A stretch of 64,000 nucleotides of DNA, from NCBI RefSeq assembly GCF_008710155.1, contig NZ_VYPZ01000003.1, forward strand, positions 267,054-331,053. Direction: 5' to 3'. Shown piece by piece: positions 17,614 to 25,930 of the stretch. Origin of the DNA: Sphingobium limneticum (GTDB lineage: Bacteria > Pseudomonadota > Alphaproteobacteria > Sphingomonadales > Sphingomonadaceae). A program made the translations under genes and the position numbers. The notes beneath the pieces are model-generated. The model was given only the letters and a program-made list of their open reading frames with translations, was not told where the DNA came from and ran no database searches. Within the stretch, counting starts at the first letter, position 1; each line of letters starts with the position of its first letter.

Positions 17614-18369
17614 GTGACCGATACCCTTCTTACCTCCATCGCCCTTCCCGCTCCTCCCACTGCGCTGCTGGACGGCGCGGCGCTGTTCCTCGATTTCGAC
17701 GGGACATTGGTGCCGCTGGCCGACACGCCCGATGCCGTCCATGTCGACGATGAACTGCTGTCCATGCTAACGCGACTGCGCGACCGGCTGGACGGGCGGC
17801 TGGCGATCGTCAGCGGCCGGTCGATTGCGACGTTGCGTGACCTGGGCTTTGGCGATTTCCTGATGTCCGGCACCCATGGGCTGGAATTCGCGCATCCCGG
17901 TGAAGACGTGAAGGCCCCGCCCCGCCTGCCCGCGATCGACGCGGTGGAGGCCGCCTTCAACGATTTCGTCGCCGACAAGCCGGGCCTGCTGGTCGAACGC
18001 AAATCCATCAGCGTGGGCCTGCATTTCCGTGGCGCGCCGATCTGGGGCGAAGCGGCGGGCGCGCTCGCCGACCTGCTGGCGCGCGATCATGGGCTGGCGC
18101 TGCAACATGGCAAGATGCTTTACGAATTGCGCCCCGGCGGCGCGGACAAGGGCAGCGCGCTAACCGCTTTGATGCAAGAAGCGCCGATGGCCGGCGGCAT
18201 CCCCGTCTTCATCGGCGACGACGTCACCGATGAAGAAGGCTTTGCCGCAGCGGCGCATTTGGGCGGCGCCGGCATATTGGTCGGCACGCCGCGCCCGACA
18301 TTGGCGTCATTCTCTTTGGAACAGGTTGCCGCCGTCAGGCATTATCTGATGGAGGGGGCGGCCGGATAG
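17614..18369 (+). CDS. otsB: Trehalose-6-phosphate phosphatase
   Basis: A 251-residue HAD phosphatase. The DxDGT motif is LFLDFDGTLVPL (about residues 28-39), the SGR of motif II is IVSGRSIATLRD, and the IGDDVTDEEGFAAAAHLGG motif IV binds Mg. OtsB removes the phosphate from trehalose-6-phosphate. The start is GTG at 17614. It is first in a cluster with a GH15 hydrolase and otsA on the same strand, consistent with trehalose synthesis for osmotic and desiccation stress. Confidence 0.95.
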   Translation: MTDTLLTSIALPAPPTALLDGAALFLDFDGTLVPLADTPDAVHVDDELLSMLTRLRDRLDGRLAIVSGRSIATLRDLGFGDFLMSGTHGLEFAHPGEDVKAPPRLPAIDAVEAAFNDFVADKPGLLVERKSISVGLHFRGAPIWGEAAGALADLLARDHGLALQHGKMLYELRPGGADKGSALTALMQEAPMAGGIPVFIGDDVTDEEGFAAAAHLGGAGILVGTPRPTLASFSLEQVAAVRHYLMEGAAG

Positions 18370-18498
18370 ATTTCCGGAGCCCTTTTTTGTGACCAACAAA
18401 TTGGGGGCAGACCGATCCAAGCAGCAAGCGAATCCATCCTGGCCGGATCAGAGCGCACGCTCGACCTCTGGCCCGTCGGCAATTGCCAGGCGTCCGCG

Positions 18499-20244
18499 TT
18501 GATCGACCGCATGGGCCGCATGGTCTGGGCCTGCGTCCCGCGTGTGGACGGCGACCCGGTCTTTTCCGCCCTGCTGGACGACAAGCCATGGGACGATCCG
18601 CAATCGCGCGGCTTCTGGGCCATAGAGCTGGAAAATTGCGTCGCGGTCGAACAACATTATATCCGCAACACCCCCATCCTGGTCACGCGCCAGAGCGATG
18701 CGCAGGGCAATGCGATCGAGATTCTGGATTTCTGCCCGCGCCACCGGCACAAGGGCCGCATGTACCGGCCGGTCGCCTTCATCCGCATCGTGCGGCCGGT
18801 GGCAGGTTCTCCCCGCATCCGCGTCAAATTCCGCCCCACGACCAGCTGGAATGGCGAGAAGGTGCCGATCAGCTATGGTTCCAACCATATTCGCGTCGTC
18901 CTGTCCTATATGGCGATGCGCGTGTCCACCAATGCGCCGATCGGCCTGATCAGCCAGGAAAGCTGGTTCCGGCTGGAGCAGGACGCCCATTTCTTCATGG
19001 GACCGGACGAGGGTTTTTCCGACGCGCTGCGCCCCGCGATCGAGCGGATGCTGGACGACACGATCCACGAATGGCAGCTGTGGGTCCGAAGCCTGGCCAT
19101 TCCCGCCGAATGGCAGGAAGCCGTCATCCGGTCCGCCATCACGCTGAAACTGTGCCAGCATGAGGAAACCGGCGCGATCGTCGCCGCGCTCACCACCTCC
19201 ATCCCCGAACATGCCGACAGTGGCCGAAACTGGGACTATCGCTACTGCTGGGTGCGCGACGCTTATTATACCGTCGAAGCACTGAACCGGCTGGGCGCGC
19301 TGGACGTGCTGGAATCCTATCTTGTCTACCTCCGCAATATCGTCGATGGCGCCAAGGGCGGGCATATCCAGCCGCTCTACGACGTACGCGGCAATGCGAC
19401 CCTGACCGAGTGGGAGGCGGAAAGCCTGCCCGGCTATCGCGGCATGGGCCCGGTGCGCGTGGGCAACGCGGCCTATGAACAGATACAGCATGACGCCTAC
19501 GGCCAGATCGTGCTGTCCTCCGTGCAGGGCTTCATCGACCAGCGGCTGCTGCGCATGGCCGGCCATGCCGATTTCGAGGCGCTGGAGGCGGTCGGCGAAC
19601 GCGCCTGGGCGGTCTATGACCAGCCTGACGCAGGCCTGTGGGAATTGCGCACCCGCGCCCATGTCCACAGCTATAGCGCGGTGATGTGCTGGGCGGCGTG
19701 CGATCGCCTGGCCCATGCCGCCGTCGCGCTCGACCTGCCGCTGCGCGCCGCCCATTGGGAAAACCGCGCCGAAACGATGAAGACGCGCATTCTTGAGGCA
19801 TCCTGGCGGGAGGATAGCCAGGCCATATCCGCCAATTTCGAGGATGATGCGCGCGATGCCTCCCTGCTCCAATTGCTGGACCTGCGCTTCCTGACCGCCG
19901 ACGATCCGAAATTCATCGGTACGCTGGCCGCCCTGGAGGCGGATCTGCGCCGGGGCAACGACATGCTCCGCTACAGCGCGCCGGACGATTTCGGCGAGCC
20001 GGTGACGGCGTTCAACGTCTGCACCTTCTGGCTGGTCGAGGCGCTGCATCGCAGCGGCCGGCGTGAGGAAGCGCGCGAATTGTTCGAGGAAATGCTGTCC
20101 CGCCGCACCGCGGCCGGGCTGCTGTCCGAAGATATCGACCCCGTCAGTGGGGAATTATGGGGGAACTATCCCCAGACCTACTCATTGGTCGGCATCATCA
20201 ACTGCGCCGTCTTGCTGAGCAAACCGTGGAGCGCCATGCGTTGA
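18499..20244 (+). CDS. Glycoside hydrolase family 15 protein (glucoamylase/trehalase-like); true N-terminus probably upstream
   Basis: At least 581 residues. The (alpha/alpha)6 barrel has DSGRNWDYRYCWVRDAYYTVEAL, IVDGAKGGHIQPLYDVRG and the catalytic-side SEDIDPVSGELWGNYPQTYS. Family members in trehalose clusters hydrolyse trehalose or related alpha-glucosides. The coordinate given is the first canonical start (TTG, 18499) in the intact frame. In the same frame upstream the sequence reads LDLWPVGNCQASALIDR, which is the usual start of these proteins, yet no ATG/GTG/TTG exists between the stop at 18367 and 18499. A GTG at 18389 with CGGAG upstream would be in frame if the G-run at 18403-18407 had one more G. 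The 3' end overlaps the otsA start. Confidence 0.88.
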   Translation: MIDRMGRMVWACVPRVDGDPVFSALLDDKPWDDPQSRGFWAIELENCVAVEQHYIRNTPILVTRQSDAQGNAIEILDFCPRHRHKGRMYRPVAFIRIVRPVAGSPRIRVKFRPTTSWNGEKVPISYGSNHIRVVLSYMAMRVSTNAPIGLISQESWFRLEQDAHFFMGPDEGFSDALRPAIERMLDDTIHEWQLWVRSLAIPAEWQEAVIRSAITLKLCQHEETGAIVAALTTSIPEHADSGRNWDYRYCWVRDAYYTVEALNRLGALDVLESYLVYLRNIVDGAKGGHIQPLYDVRGNATLTEWEAESLPGYRGMGPVRVGNAAYEQIQHDAYGQIVLSSVQGFIDQRLLRMAGHADFEALEAVGERAWAVYDQPDAGLWELRTRAHVHSYSAVMCWAACDRLAHAAVALDLPLRAAHWENRAETMKTRILEASWREDSQAISANFEDDARDASLLQLLDLRFLTADDPKFIGTLAALEADLRRGNDMLRYSAPDDFGEPVTAFNVCTFWLVEALHRSGRREEARELFEEMLSRRTAAGLLSEDIDPVSGELWGNYPQTYSLVGIINCAVLLSKPWSAMR

Positions 20245-21647
20245 GCCGTCTGATCGTCATATCCAACCGGGTCAGTAGACCCAGCAAGACCGGCAACCAG
20301 GGCGGCCTGGCCGTCGCTTTGTCTCAGGCCCTGCGCGAAAGCCGGGGCATCTGGGTCGGCTGGTCGGGCGAAGTGACCGACAATTTCACCGGCCATATCG
20401 GCTTTGCCGAAGATGAAGGCGTCAAGACCGCGACGATCGACCTGGAAGAACAGGATGTCGACGAATATTATAATGGCTATGCCAACAAGACGCTGTGGCC
20501 GCTCTTCCATTTCCGCATCGACCTGGCCGAATATGCCCGCGATTTCGAGGGCGGCTATAATCGCGTCAACAAGCGTTTTGCGGAGACGGCCAGCCCGCTG
20601 ATCGAGCCGGAAGACGTCATCTGGGTCCATGATTATCACATGATCCCGCTGGGCCAGATGCTGCGCGACAAGGGGTTGAAGAACCGCATGGGCTTCTTCC
20701 TCCACATCCCCTGGCCGCCCACCCGCCTGCTGGTGTCGCTGCCCCATCATAGCAAGCTGGTCAGCACCCTCTTCGCCTATGACGTCGTCGGCTTCCATAC
20801 CGAGGAATGGCTGGAATCCTTCCGCCATTATGTGGAGCGGGAAATGGGCGGCAAGGTAGACGGCGATTTCGTCACCGTGGGCGATCGCACCATTCAGGCG
20901 GTGGCCTGCCCCATCGGCATCAATGCGCAGGAATTTGCGCAGGCCGCAACCAGCGACGCGGCCAACGAAATGAGCACATTGGTGCGCGCGTCGTTGCAGA
21001 ACCGCACCATGATCGTCGGCGTCGACCGGCTGGATTATAGCAAGGGTCTGGAAGAACGGTTCAACGGCTACACCCGTTTCCTGAAGGATCATCCCGAACA
21101 TCATCGCAAGGTCGTGCTGACCCAGATCGCGCCGCCGTCACGGGGCGAGGTGGAAAGCTATCAGCAGATCCGCGCCACGCTGGATTCGCTCGCAGGACGG
21201 CTGAACGGCGAATATAGCGATGTGGACTGGACCCCGATCCGCTACGTCAATCAGGGCTATCCGCGCGACAAGCTGGCCGGCATCTATCGCGGCGCGAAGA
21301 TCGGGCTGGTGACGCCGTTGCGCGACGGCATGAACTTGGTCGCGAAGGAATATGTCGCGGCGCAGGATCCCGAAGACCCCGGCGTGCTGATCCTGTCCCG
21401 CTTCGCCGGCGCGGCGATGCAGCTCAAGGACGCGCTGCTCATCAATCCCTACAGCCCGGAGGAAATGTCCGACGCGATCCTGCGCGCGCTGGCCATGCCG
21501 CTGGACGAGCGCAAGCGGCGCTGGCGCGCGATGATGGACAGCGTGGAGCAGCAGGATATCAGCTGGTGGCGCCAATGTTTCACCGGCCGGCTGATGGCGG
21601 TCGGGCGTGAGGGCGAACCGGCGGAGGTCGAGGAAGTGACCGAATGA
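20241..21647 (+). CDS. otsA: Alpha,alpha-trehalose-phosphate synthase
   Basis: A 468-residue GT20 enzyme. Start MSRLIVISNRVSRPSKTGNQ with the conserved GGLAVAL loop, VWVHDYHMIPLGQMLRDKG, GFFLHIPWPP, the GVDRLDYSKGLEERF motif, and LRDGMNLVAKEYVAAQ near the C-terminus. It transfers glucose from UDP- or ADP-glucose to glucose-6-phosphate. The TTG at 20241 overlaps the GH15 stop (TTGA) and has GGAG 9 nt upstream; GTG at 20226 is an alternative. E. coli OtsA is 474 residues, so length fits. The SRPBCC gene overlaps its stop. Confidence 0.95.
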   Translation: MSRLIVISNRVSRPSKTGNQGGLAVALSQALRESRGIWVGWSGEVTDNFTGHIGFAEDEGVKTATIDLEEQDVDEYYNGYANKTLWPLFHFRIDLAEYARDFEGGYNRVNKRFAETASPLIEPEDVIWVHDYHMIPLGQMLRDKGLKNRMGFFLHIPWPPTRLLVSLPHHSKLVSTLFAYDVVGFHTEEWLESFRHYVEREMGGKVDGDFVTVGDRTIQAVACPIGINAQEFAQAATSDAANEMSTLVRASLQNRTMIVGVDRLDYSKGLEERFNGYTRFLKDHPEHHRKVVLTQIAPPSRGEVESYQQIRATLDSLAGRLNGEYSDVDWTPIRYVNQGYPRDKLAGIYRGAKIGLVTPLRDGMNLVAKEYVAAQDPEDPGVLILSRFAGAAMQLKDALLINPYSPEEMSDAILRALAMPLDERKRRWRAMMDSVEQQDISWWRQCFTGRLMAVGREGEPAEVEEVTE

Positions 21648-22051
21648 GCCAGCAGGTCCGGCATCTGAGCGTCAGCATCGCCGCGCCCTTCGAGCGCGCC
21701 TATGCCTTCGCTCGGCAGCCGGACAATTTCCCGCGCTGGGCGGCCGGTATGTCCACGGCCCTCCATCATGACGGCGACCATTGGGTGGCGGATACGCCGC
21801 AGGGACAGGCGGTGGTGCTGTTCACGCCGCCCAATGATTTCGGCATACTCGACCATCATGTTCAGCTTGCGGGGCAAGACGATATCTATATCCCGCTGCG
21901 CATGATCGCCCATGGCACGGGCACCGAAGTGATCTTCACCCTGCTGCGCCAGCCGGCCATGGACGACGCCGCGTTCGAGGCGGATGCGCAGGCGGTGATC
22001 GCCGACCTCCACCGGCTCAAGGCACTGCTGGAAGATGAAGGCGTCGGTTGA
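21644..22051 (+). CDS. SRPBCC (START-like) family protein
   Basis: A 135-residue protein with the helix-grip start VRHLSVSIAAPFERAYAFARQPDNFPRWAAGM (polyketide cyclase/START-like). Central strands DTPQGQAVVLFTPPNDFGILDHHV and a C-terminal helix complete the small hydrophobic-pocket fold. Ligand is unknown. The ATG overlaps the otsA stop by 4 nt (ATGA), so it is probably cotranslated with the trehalose genes, though a role there is only inferred. Confidence 0.87.
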   Translation: MSQQVRHLSVSIAAPFERAYAFARQPDNFPRWAAGMSTALHHDGDHWVADTPQGQAVVLFTPPNDFGILDHHVQLAGQDDIYIPLRMIAHGTGTEVIFTLLRQPAMDDAAFEADAQAVIADLHRLKALLEDEGVG

Positions 22052-22082
22052 GTGTTGCCGCCGCTCCGTTTAGGCAGCCGCC

Positions 22083-22217
22083 ATGCATAGCGACGATGAA
22101 GACGAACCGCGCGGCCTCCTGCCCGCCATCCGCGCCCAATCCGGCGTCATATTGGGCGTCATTGGCCTGATCGGCTGGTGCGCGATGATCTGGTTCATGT
22201 TCGGGGACGTGCTTTAG
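22083..22217 (+). CDS. Small single-span membrane protein
   Basis: A 44-residue frame, MHSDDEDEPRGLLPAIRAQS followed by one hydrophobic segment (GVILGVIGLIGWCAMIWFMF) and a GDVL tail. An acidic N-terminus then a helix suggests a type II single-span inner-membrane protein. It starts 32 nt after the SRPBCC gene, on the same strand. Family unknown. Confidence 0.6.
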   Translation: MHSDDEDEPRGLLPAIRAQSGVILGVIGLIGWCAMIWFMFGDVL

Positions 22218-22292
22218 GGGCGGATTTCCCACCGAGCATCGTTGAACATCGGGCAGAGTTTGGAGAGGCCGTTCTGGCCCGGAAAGGCGCCC

Positions 22293-23570
22293 ATGTTCGA
22301 TCGTCGCAATTTCCTCGGTTCCGCCGTCGCTGCGTCCATCGCCCATCCGGTCGGCGCGCAGGCGCTCAAGGCCGTGCCGCTGCCCGCCGCCGACCTGCAT
22401 GGCCGGGATGAGGACGCCTATTGGAAGGCGCTGCGGGCGCAATTCCTGATCCCGTCCGACGTCGTCAACCTGAATGTCGGCACGGTCGGATCATCGCCGC
22501 GCCCCGTGCTGAAGGCGATTTTCGACGGTTTCGCGCAGACCGAACAGATGACGCAACCCGGATCGGAGGATTATCCGATCTGGGGCTATGGATCATGGGA
22601 CCAATATCGCAGGCCCTTCGCCGATTTCATGGGCGCGCGGGTCGAGCAGATGGCGATCCTGCGCAATTGTACCGAAGCGAACAGCTATGTCGCCAACGGC
22701 TTCGACATGAAGGCCGGCGACGAGGTGCTGATCAGCGACGAGGAACATGGGTCGGGCGAAATGCCATGGATGCTGCGGTCACGCCGCTATGGCGTGGTCG
22801 TCAAGAAATTCGCCATGCCAAAGCCGCCCAAAGATGCTGCGGAGATATTGAACCGGATCAACGACGCGATCACGCCCCGGACGCGGATCATCTTCGTCAG
22901 CCATATCAGCACGTCGACCGGGGTCGTCCTGCCGGCCAAGGAGATTGCGGCGCTGGCCCGGTCGAAGGGGATCGTATCGGCGTTCGACGGCGCCCATGCG
23001 CCGGGCATGATCAAGTTCGATCTCAATGACATAGGCTGCGACCTTTACACCGGATCCATGCATAAATGGCTGTTCGCGACGAAGGGCACCGGCTTCCTCT
23101 ATCTGCGCGACAAATCGATCATGGACCGCGTGTGGAACACGATCGCAACCGGCGGCTACGACGATCCGACACGGATGGCCGACCGCTACATGCAGATCGG
23201 ATCCTCCTGCATCCCGACGCTGATGGGCCTCAATGCCGCGGTCGATCTGGCCAACAACATTGGCATGGACCGGATCGAGGCACGCAACCGGATGCTGTGC
23301 GATTATATCCATGCCGAGATGATGAAGCGGGGAGCTGAAGACTGGACCTCGCCCGACCCGGCGCTGCGCGGCGCGATCGCCACGGTCAATGTGCCCCCGG
23401 TGCAGCGGATGGAATTGCAGGACTGGCTGTGGACCCACCACAAGGTGCGCATTCGCGGCGGCAACCCCAGCAAATTGCGGCTTGCGACCCCCTATTTCCT
23501 CCGCAAGGCCGATATCGACCGCTTTCTGGGCCTGTACGACGAATTTCGGAAGATGAAGGGCATCGCCTGA
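22293..23570 (+). CDS. Class V aminotransferase (isopenicillin-N epimerase-like) with Tat-like leader
   Basis: A 425-residue PLP enzyme. The N-terminus MFDRRNFLGSAVAASIAHPV resembles a twin-arginine signal (RR-x-FLxS), followed by a short hydrophobic run and AxA. The PLP lysine is in TGSMHKWLFATKGTGFLYL, and the aspartate in SAFDGAHAPGM. SNA-type motifs such as TRIIFVSHISTSTGVVLP mark the CsdA/isopenicillin-epimerase branch of class V. Substrate is unknown. Export would be unusual for a PLP enzyme in general but known for some Tat-dependent members. GGAAAGG precedes the ATG at 22293. Confidence 0.88.
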   Translation: MFDRRNFLGSAVAASIAHPVGAQALKAVPLPAADLHGRDEDAYWKALRAQFLIPSDVVNLNVGTVGSSPRPVLKAIFDGFAQTEQMTQPGSEDYPIWGYGSWDQYRRPFADFMGARVEQMAILRNCTEANSYVANGFDMKAGDEVLISDEEHGSGEMPWMLRSRRYGVVVKKFAMPKPPKDAAEILNRINDAITPRTRIIFVSHISTSTGVVLPAKEIAALARSKGIVSAFDGAHAPGMIKFDLNDIGCDLYTGSMHKWLFATKGTGFLYLRDKSIMDRVWNTIATGGYDDPTRMADRYMQIGSSCIPTLMGLNAAVDLANNIGMDRIEARNRMLCDYIHAEMMKRGAEDWTSPDPALRGAIATVNVPPVQRMELQDWLWTHHKVRIRGGNPSKLRLATPYFLRKADIDRFLGLYDEFRKMKGIA

Positions 23571-23861
23571 GCCCCTTCTCCCCTTGGGGGAGAAGGATAT
23601 GGAGCCTTACGAGCGCAGCGAGTTAGGCGAAACTGGAAGAGCGGGCCAGCGCTGCGCCATCTCTCTCTTACAGCTTCGGCCAAGGCAGCACGCTGTGAAG
23701 CCTTCGCATCCCTCTCCTCCTCTGGGGACAGGGAGCAGGGCACAATTGCACCCCCGCCTACTTTGCTCTATGGGCCGGCCAAGCAGCCCCGGCACCCGCT
23801 GATCCTCTCCGATTCGCGTTTGCCGGGGCGTAATGTTTTCTAAGATAAGACAGGAACGCGC
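23571..23861. repeat. Intergenic stretch with degenerate palindromic repeat
   Basis: From about 23574 to 23745 the sequence has a left hairpin (CCTTCTCC/GGAGAAGG), a middle ...GGCAGC-ACGCTGTG... segment and a right CTCTCC.../GGGACAGGG region. The layout resembles the composite elements at 25709-25863 and 55317-55469 but with weak identity. The rest (to 23861) is the purC promoter region; nothing else recognised. Confidence 0.5.
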
Positions 23862-24644
23862 ATGGCCCGTCGCCGCCAGATCTACGAAGGCAAGGCAAAG
23901 ATCCTTTATGAAGGCCCCGAGCCCGGCACGATCATCCAATATTTCAAGGATGACGCCACCGCCTTCAATGCCCAGAAAAAGGGTACGATTTCCGGCAAGG
24001 GCGTGCTGAACAACCGGATTTCCGAGCATATCTTCACCCTGCTCGGTCAGATCGGCGTGCCGACCCACTTCATCCGCCGCCTCAACATGCGCGAACAGCT
24101 GGTTCGTCAGGTCGAAATCGTGCCGATCGAAGTCGTGGTGCGCAACGTCGCCGCCGGATCGCTCAGCAAGAAGCTGGGCATCGAGGAAGGCACGCAGTTG
24201 CCTCGCACGCTGATCGAATATTGCTACAAGGACGATGCGCTGGGCGACCCGCTGATCTCCGAAGAGCATATCGCCTGCTTCGGCTGGGCCACGCAGGAAG
24301 AGATGCACGACATCGCCGACATGGCGATCCGCATCAACGATTTCATGTGCGGCCTGTTCGCCGGCATCGGCATCCGCCTGGTCGATTTCAAGCTGGAATT
24401 CGGTCGTCTGTATGACGGCGATTACAGCCGCGTCATCCTGGCCGACGAAATCAGCCCCGATGGTTGCCGCCTGTGGGACATGGCGACCAACGAGAAGCTG
24501 GACAAGGATCGCTTCCGCCGCGATCTGGGCGGCGAAGTCGAGGCTTATCAGGAAGTTGCGCGCCGCCTTGGCCTGCTGCCCGAAGGGCTGGACACCACCG
24601 TCCTCGACCTCGACACGCATCGCAAGAAGCGCGAAAAGGACTGA
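23862..24644 (+). CDS. purC: Phosphoribosylaminoimidazole-succinocarboxamide synthase
   Basis: A 260-residue SAICAR synthetase. Start [20 protein letters not shown], with the YEGKAK nucleotide loop, [42 protein letters not shown] and [10 protein letters not shown] ... [14 protein letters not shown]. It condenses CAIR with aspartate at step 8 of purine synthesis. Followed by a strong terminator at 24652; purS and purQ lie 2 kb downstream, not in the same operon. Confidence 0.97.
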   Translation: MARRRQIYEGKAKILYEGPEPGTIIQYFKDDATAFNAQKKGTISGKGVLNNRISEHIFTLLGQIGVPTHFIRRLNMREQLVRQVEIVPIEVVVRNVAAGSLSKKLGIEEGTQLPRTLIEYCYKDDALGDPLISEEHIACFGWATQEEMHDIADMAIRINDFMCGLFAGIGIRLVDFKLEFGRLYDGDYSRVILADEISPDGCRLWDMATNEKLDKDRFRRDLGGEVEAYQEVARRLGLLPEGLDTTVLDLDTHRKKREKD

Positions 24645-24651
24645 AGATAGA

Positions 24652-24680
24652 AAGGCCGGCCACAGCGCCGGCCTTTTTTT
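24652..24680 (+). terminator. Terminator of purC
   Basis: A 9-bp GC-rich stem (24652-24660 with 24667-24675) and a T7 tract, 8 nt past the purC stop. Confidence 0.9.
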
Positions 24681-24725
24681 CCCCCGCCTAACCCTTCCCC
24701 CGTTCGGGCTGAGCCTGTCGAAGCC

Positions 24726-24870
24726 CCTTATACCAGAATGCGATGACACTGGCTCATAAGCCAGTTCCCCGGCGCAGGCCGGGGTCCAGTTCTGAGCGCG
24801 GGACTGGACCCCGGCCTGCGCCGGGGAACGTCTGAACCATAGGTTCCCACCATTGCTTGTTGGTATAAGG
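24726..24870. repeat. Palindromic element with 27-bp hairpin and 10-bp terminal inverted repeats
   Basis: CCTTATACCA at 24726-24735 is matched by TGGTATAAGG at 24861-24870. Inside, a perfect 27-bp stem (24764-24790 with 24803-24829) with a 12-nt loop carries the same CCCCGGCGCAGG sequence as the palindrome at 8010. It is located between purC and the convergent TauE gene. A half copy including CTGGTATAAGG occurs at 48620-48695. Confidence 0.85.
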
Positions 24871-24882
24871 CTATGTTGAACG

Positions 24883-25635
24883 CTACGCCATCAGCGCATC
24901 GACGATCAGCTTGAGGCCGAGCAGCACCATCAGCACATAGATGAGCGTGTAGAAACGCGCCGCGTCCACCCGGCGGACCAGCGCCACGCCGGCAAAGGTC
25001 GCGCCGATCGCGACGGGCGCCAGCATCGCCGTCGCCATCAGGTTGCGCGTGGTGAATTGCCCCAGCGCGGCATAGGCCGGCACCTTCATCCAGTTCATCG
25101 CTGCGAACGCCACGGCCGTGGTCCCGACCAGCATGTCGCGCGGCAACCGCTTGGGCAGCACCCACATCTGAAAGGGCGGCGACCCGGCATGGGCGATCTG
25201 GCTGGTAAAGCCGCTGCCGATGCCGAAGAGGAAGCCCATCCAGTCGGGCGAGTTGGACGGCAGCACGATCGCCCCGCCCCGCTCGACCCAGAGCCGTTGC
25301 AGCCCGAACAGCATCGAAATGGCGCCCAGCGCGCCCAGCACCGTGCTTTCGGACACCTGCGCGGCGAAGACATAGCCCAGCCCCACGCCCACCGCCATGC
25401 CGGGCAGCATGACCTTCAGGATATGGCCGTCCCAGCTTTTGCGGAACGCCCAGACGCTGACCACATCCTGCAGGATCAGGATCGGCAGCATGATCGCCGC
25501 CCCGCGCACCGGATCGACCCCCAGCGCCATGATCGGCATCGCCAGTGCCCCCGCCCCGGCAAAGCCACCCTTGGCCAGGCCGGATATGACGACGGCGACG
25601 ATCGCGCAGGTGAAATAGAGCAGGTCCGGGTTCAT
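24883..25635 (-). CDS. TauE/SafE family membrane transporter
   Basis: A 250-residue integral membrane protein with about eight hydrophobic helices. The N-terminal LLYFTCAIVAVVISGLAKGGFAGAGAL and the internal repeat GFLFGIGSGFTSQIAHAGSPPFQMW are the two TSUP-fold signatures of sulfite exporter TauE/SafE. Family members export or import small organosulfur compounds or other anions; the substrate is unknown. It is monocistronic, with no sulfur genes next to it. Confidence 0.92.
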   Translation of the reverse strand: MNPDLLYFTCAIVAVVISGLAKGGFAGAGALAMPIMALGVDPVRGAAIMLPILILQDVVSVWAFRKSWDGHILKVMLPGMAVGVGLGYVFAAQVSESTVLGALGAISMLFGLQRLWVERGGAIVLPSNSPDWMGFLFGIGSGFTSQIAHAGSPPFQMWVLPKRLPRDMLVGTTAVAFAAMNWMKVPAYAALGQFTTRNLMATAMLAPVAIGATFAGVALVRRVDAARFYTLIYVLMVLLGLKLIVDALMA

Positions 25636-25708
25636 CTCGCTCGTCTAGGGGATGGGCAGGCGAGTGGGAATGGGGGAATTGGGTGGTTGCGAGACGGTCC
25701 GATTTTTA

Positions 25709-25863
25709 GCCCTCTCCCGTTTTTCACGGGAGAGGGTTGGGTGAGGGTCTTCTCTTTCTAAGGCTTGGAAGCAACCTTCGACAAAGAAGGAAGACCCTCA
25801 CCGACATCGACTAGGCAGCAAGCTGCCAAGTCTCCGTAGCCTCTCCCGTGAAAACGGGAGAGG
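25709..25863. repeat. Composite nested palindromic repeat, copy 1
   Basis: An outer hairpin CCCTCTCCCG...CGGGAGAGGG at the left, an inner inverted repeat GTGAGGGTCTT (25741-25751) with AAGACCCTCAC (25791-25801), a small GGCAGC-AA-GCTGCC hairpin at 25814-25827, and a right hairpin 25839-25863. A near-copy lies at 55317-55469. No coding capacity. Confidence 0.88.
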
Positions 25864-25930
25864 AAGAGCAAATCGTCCGCTTGTGGTCGTTACCAGCCAT
25901 CGCGCCGCACACGCGACACGCCGCTACCAA

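Noticed and set aside
25709..25863. CRISPR array
   Set aside because: The repeats are inverted and nested, not direct repeats with regular spacers; no cas genes occur in the window.
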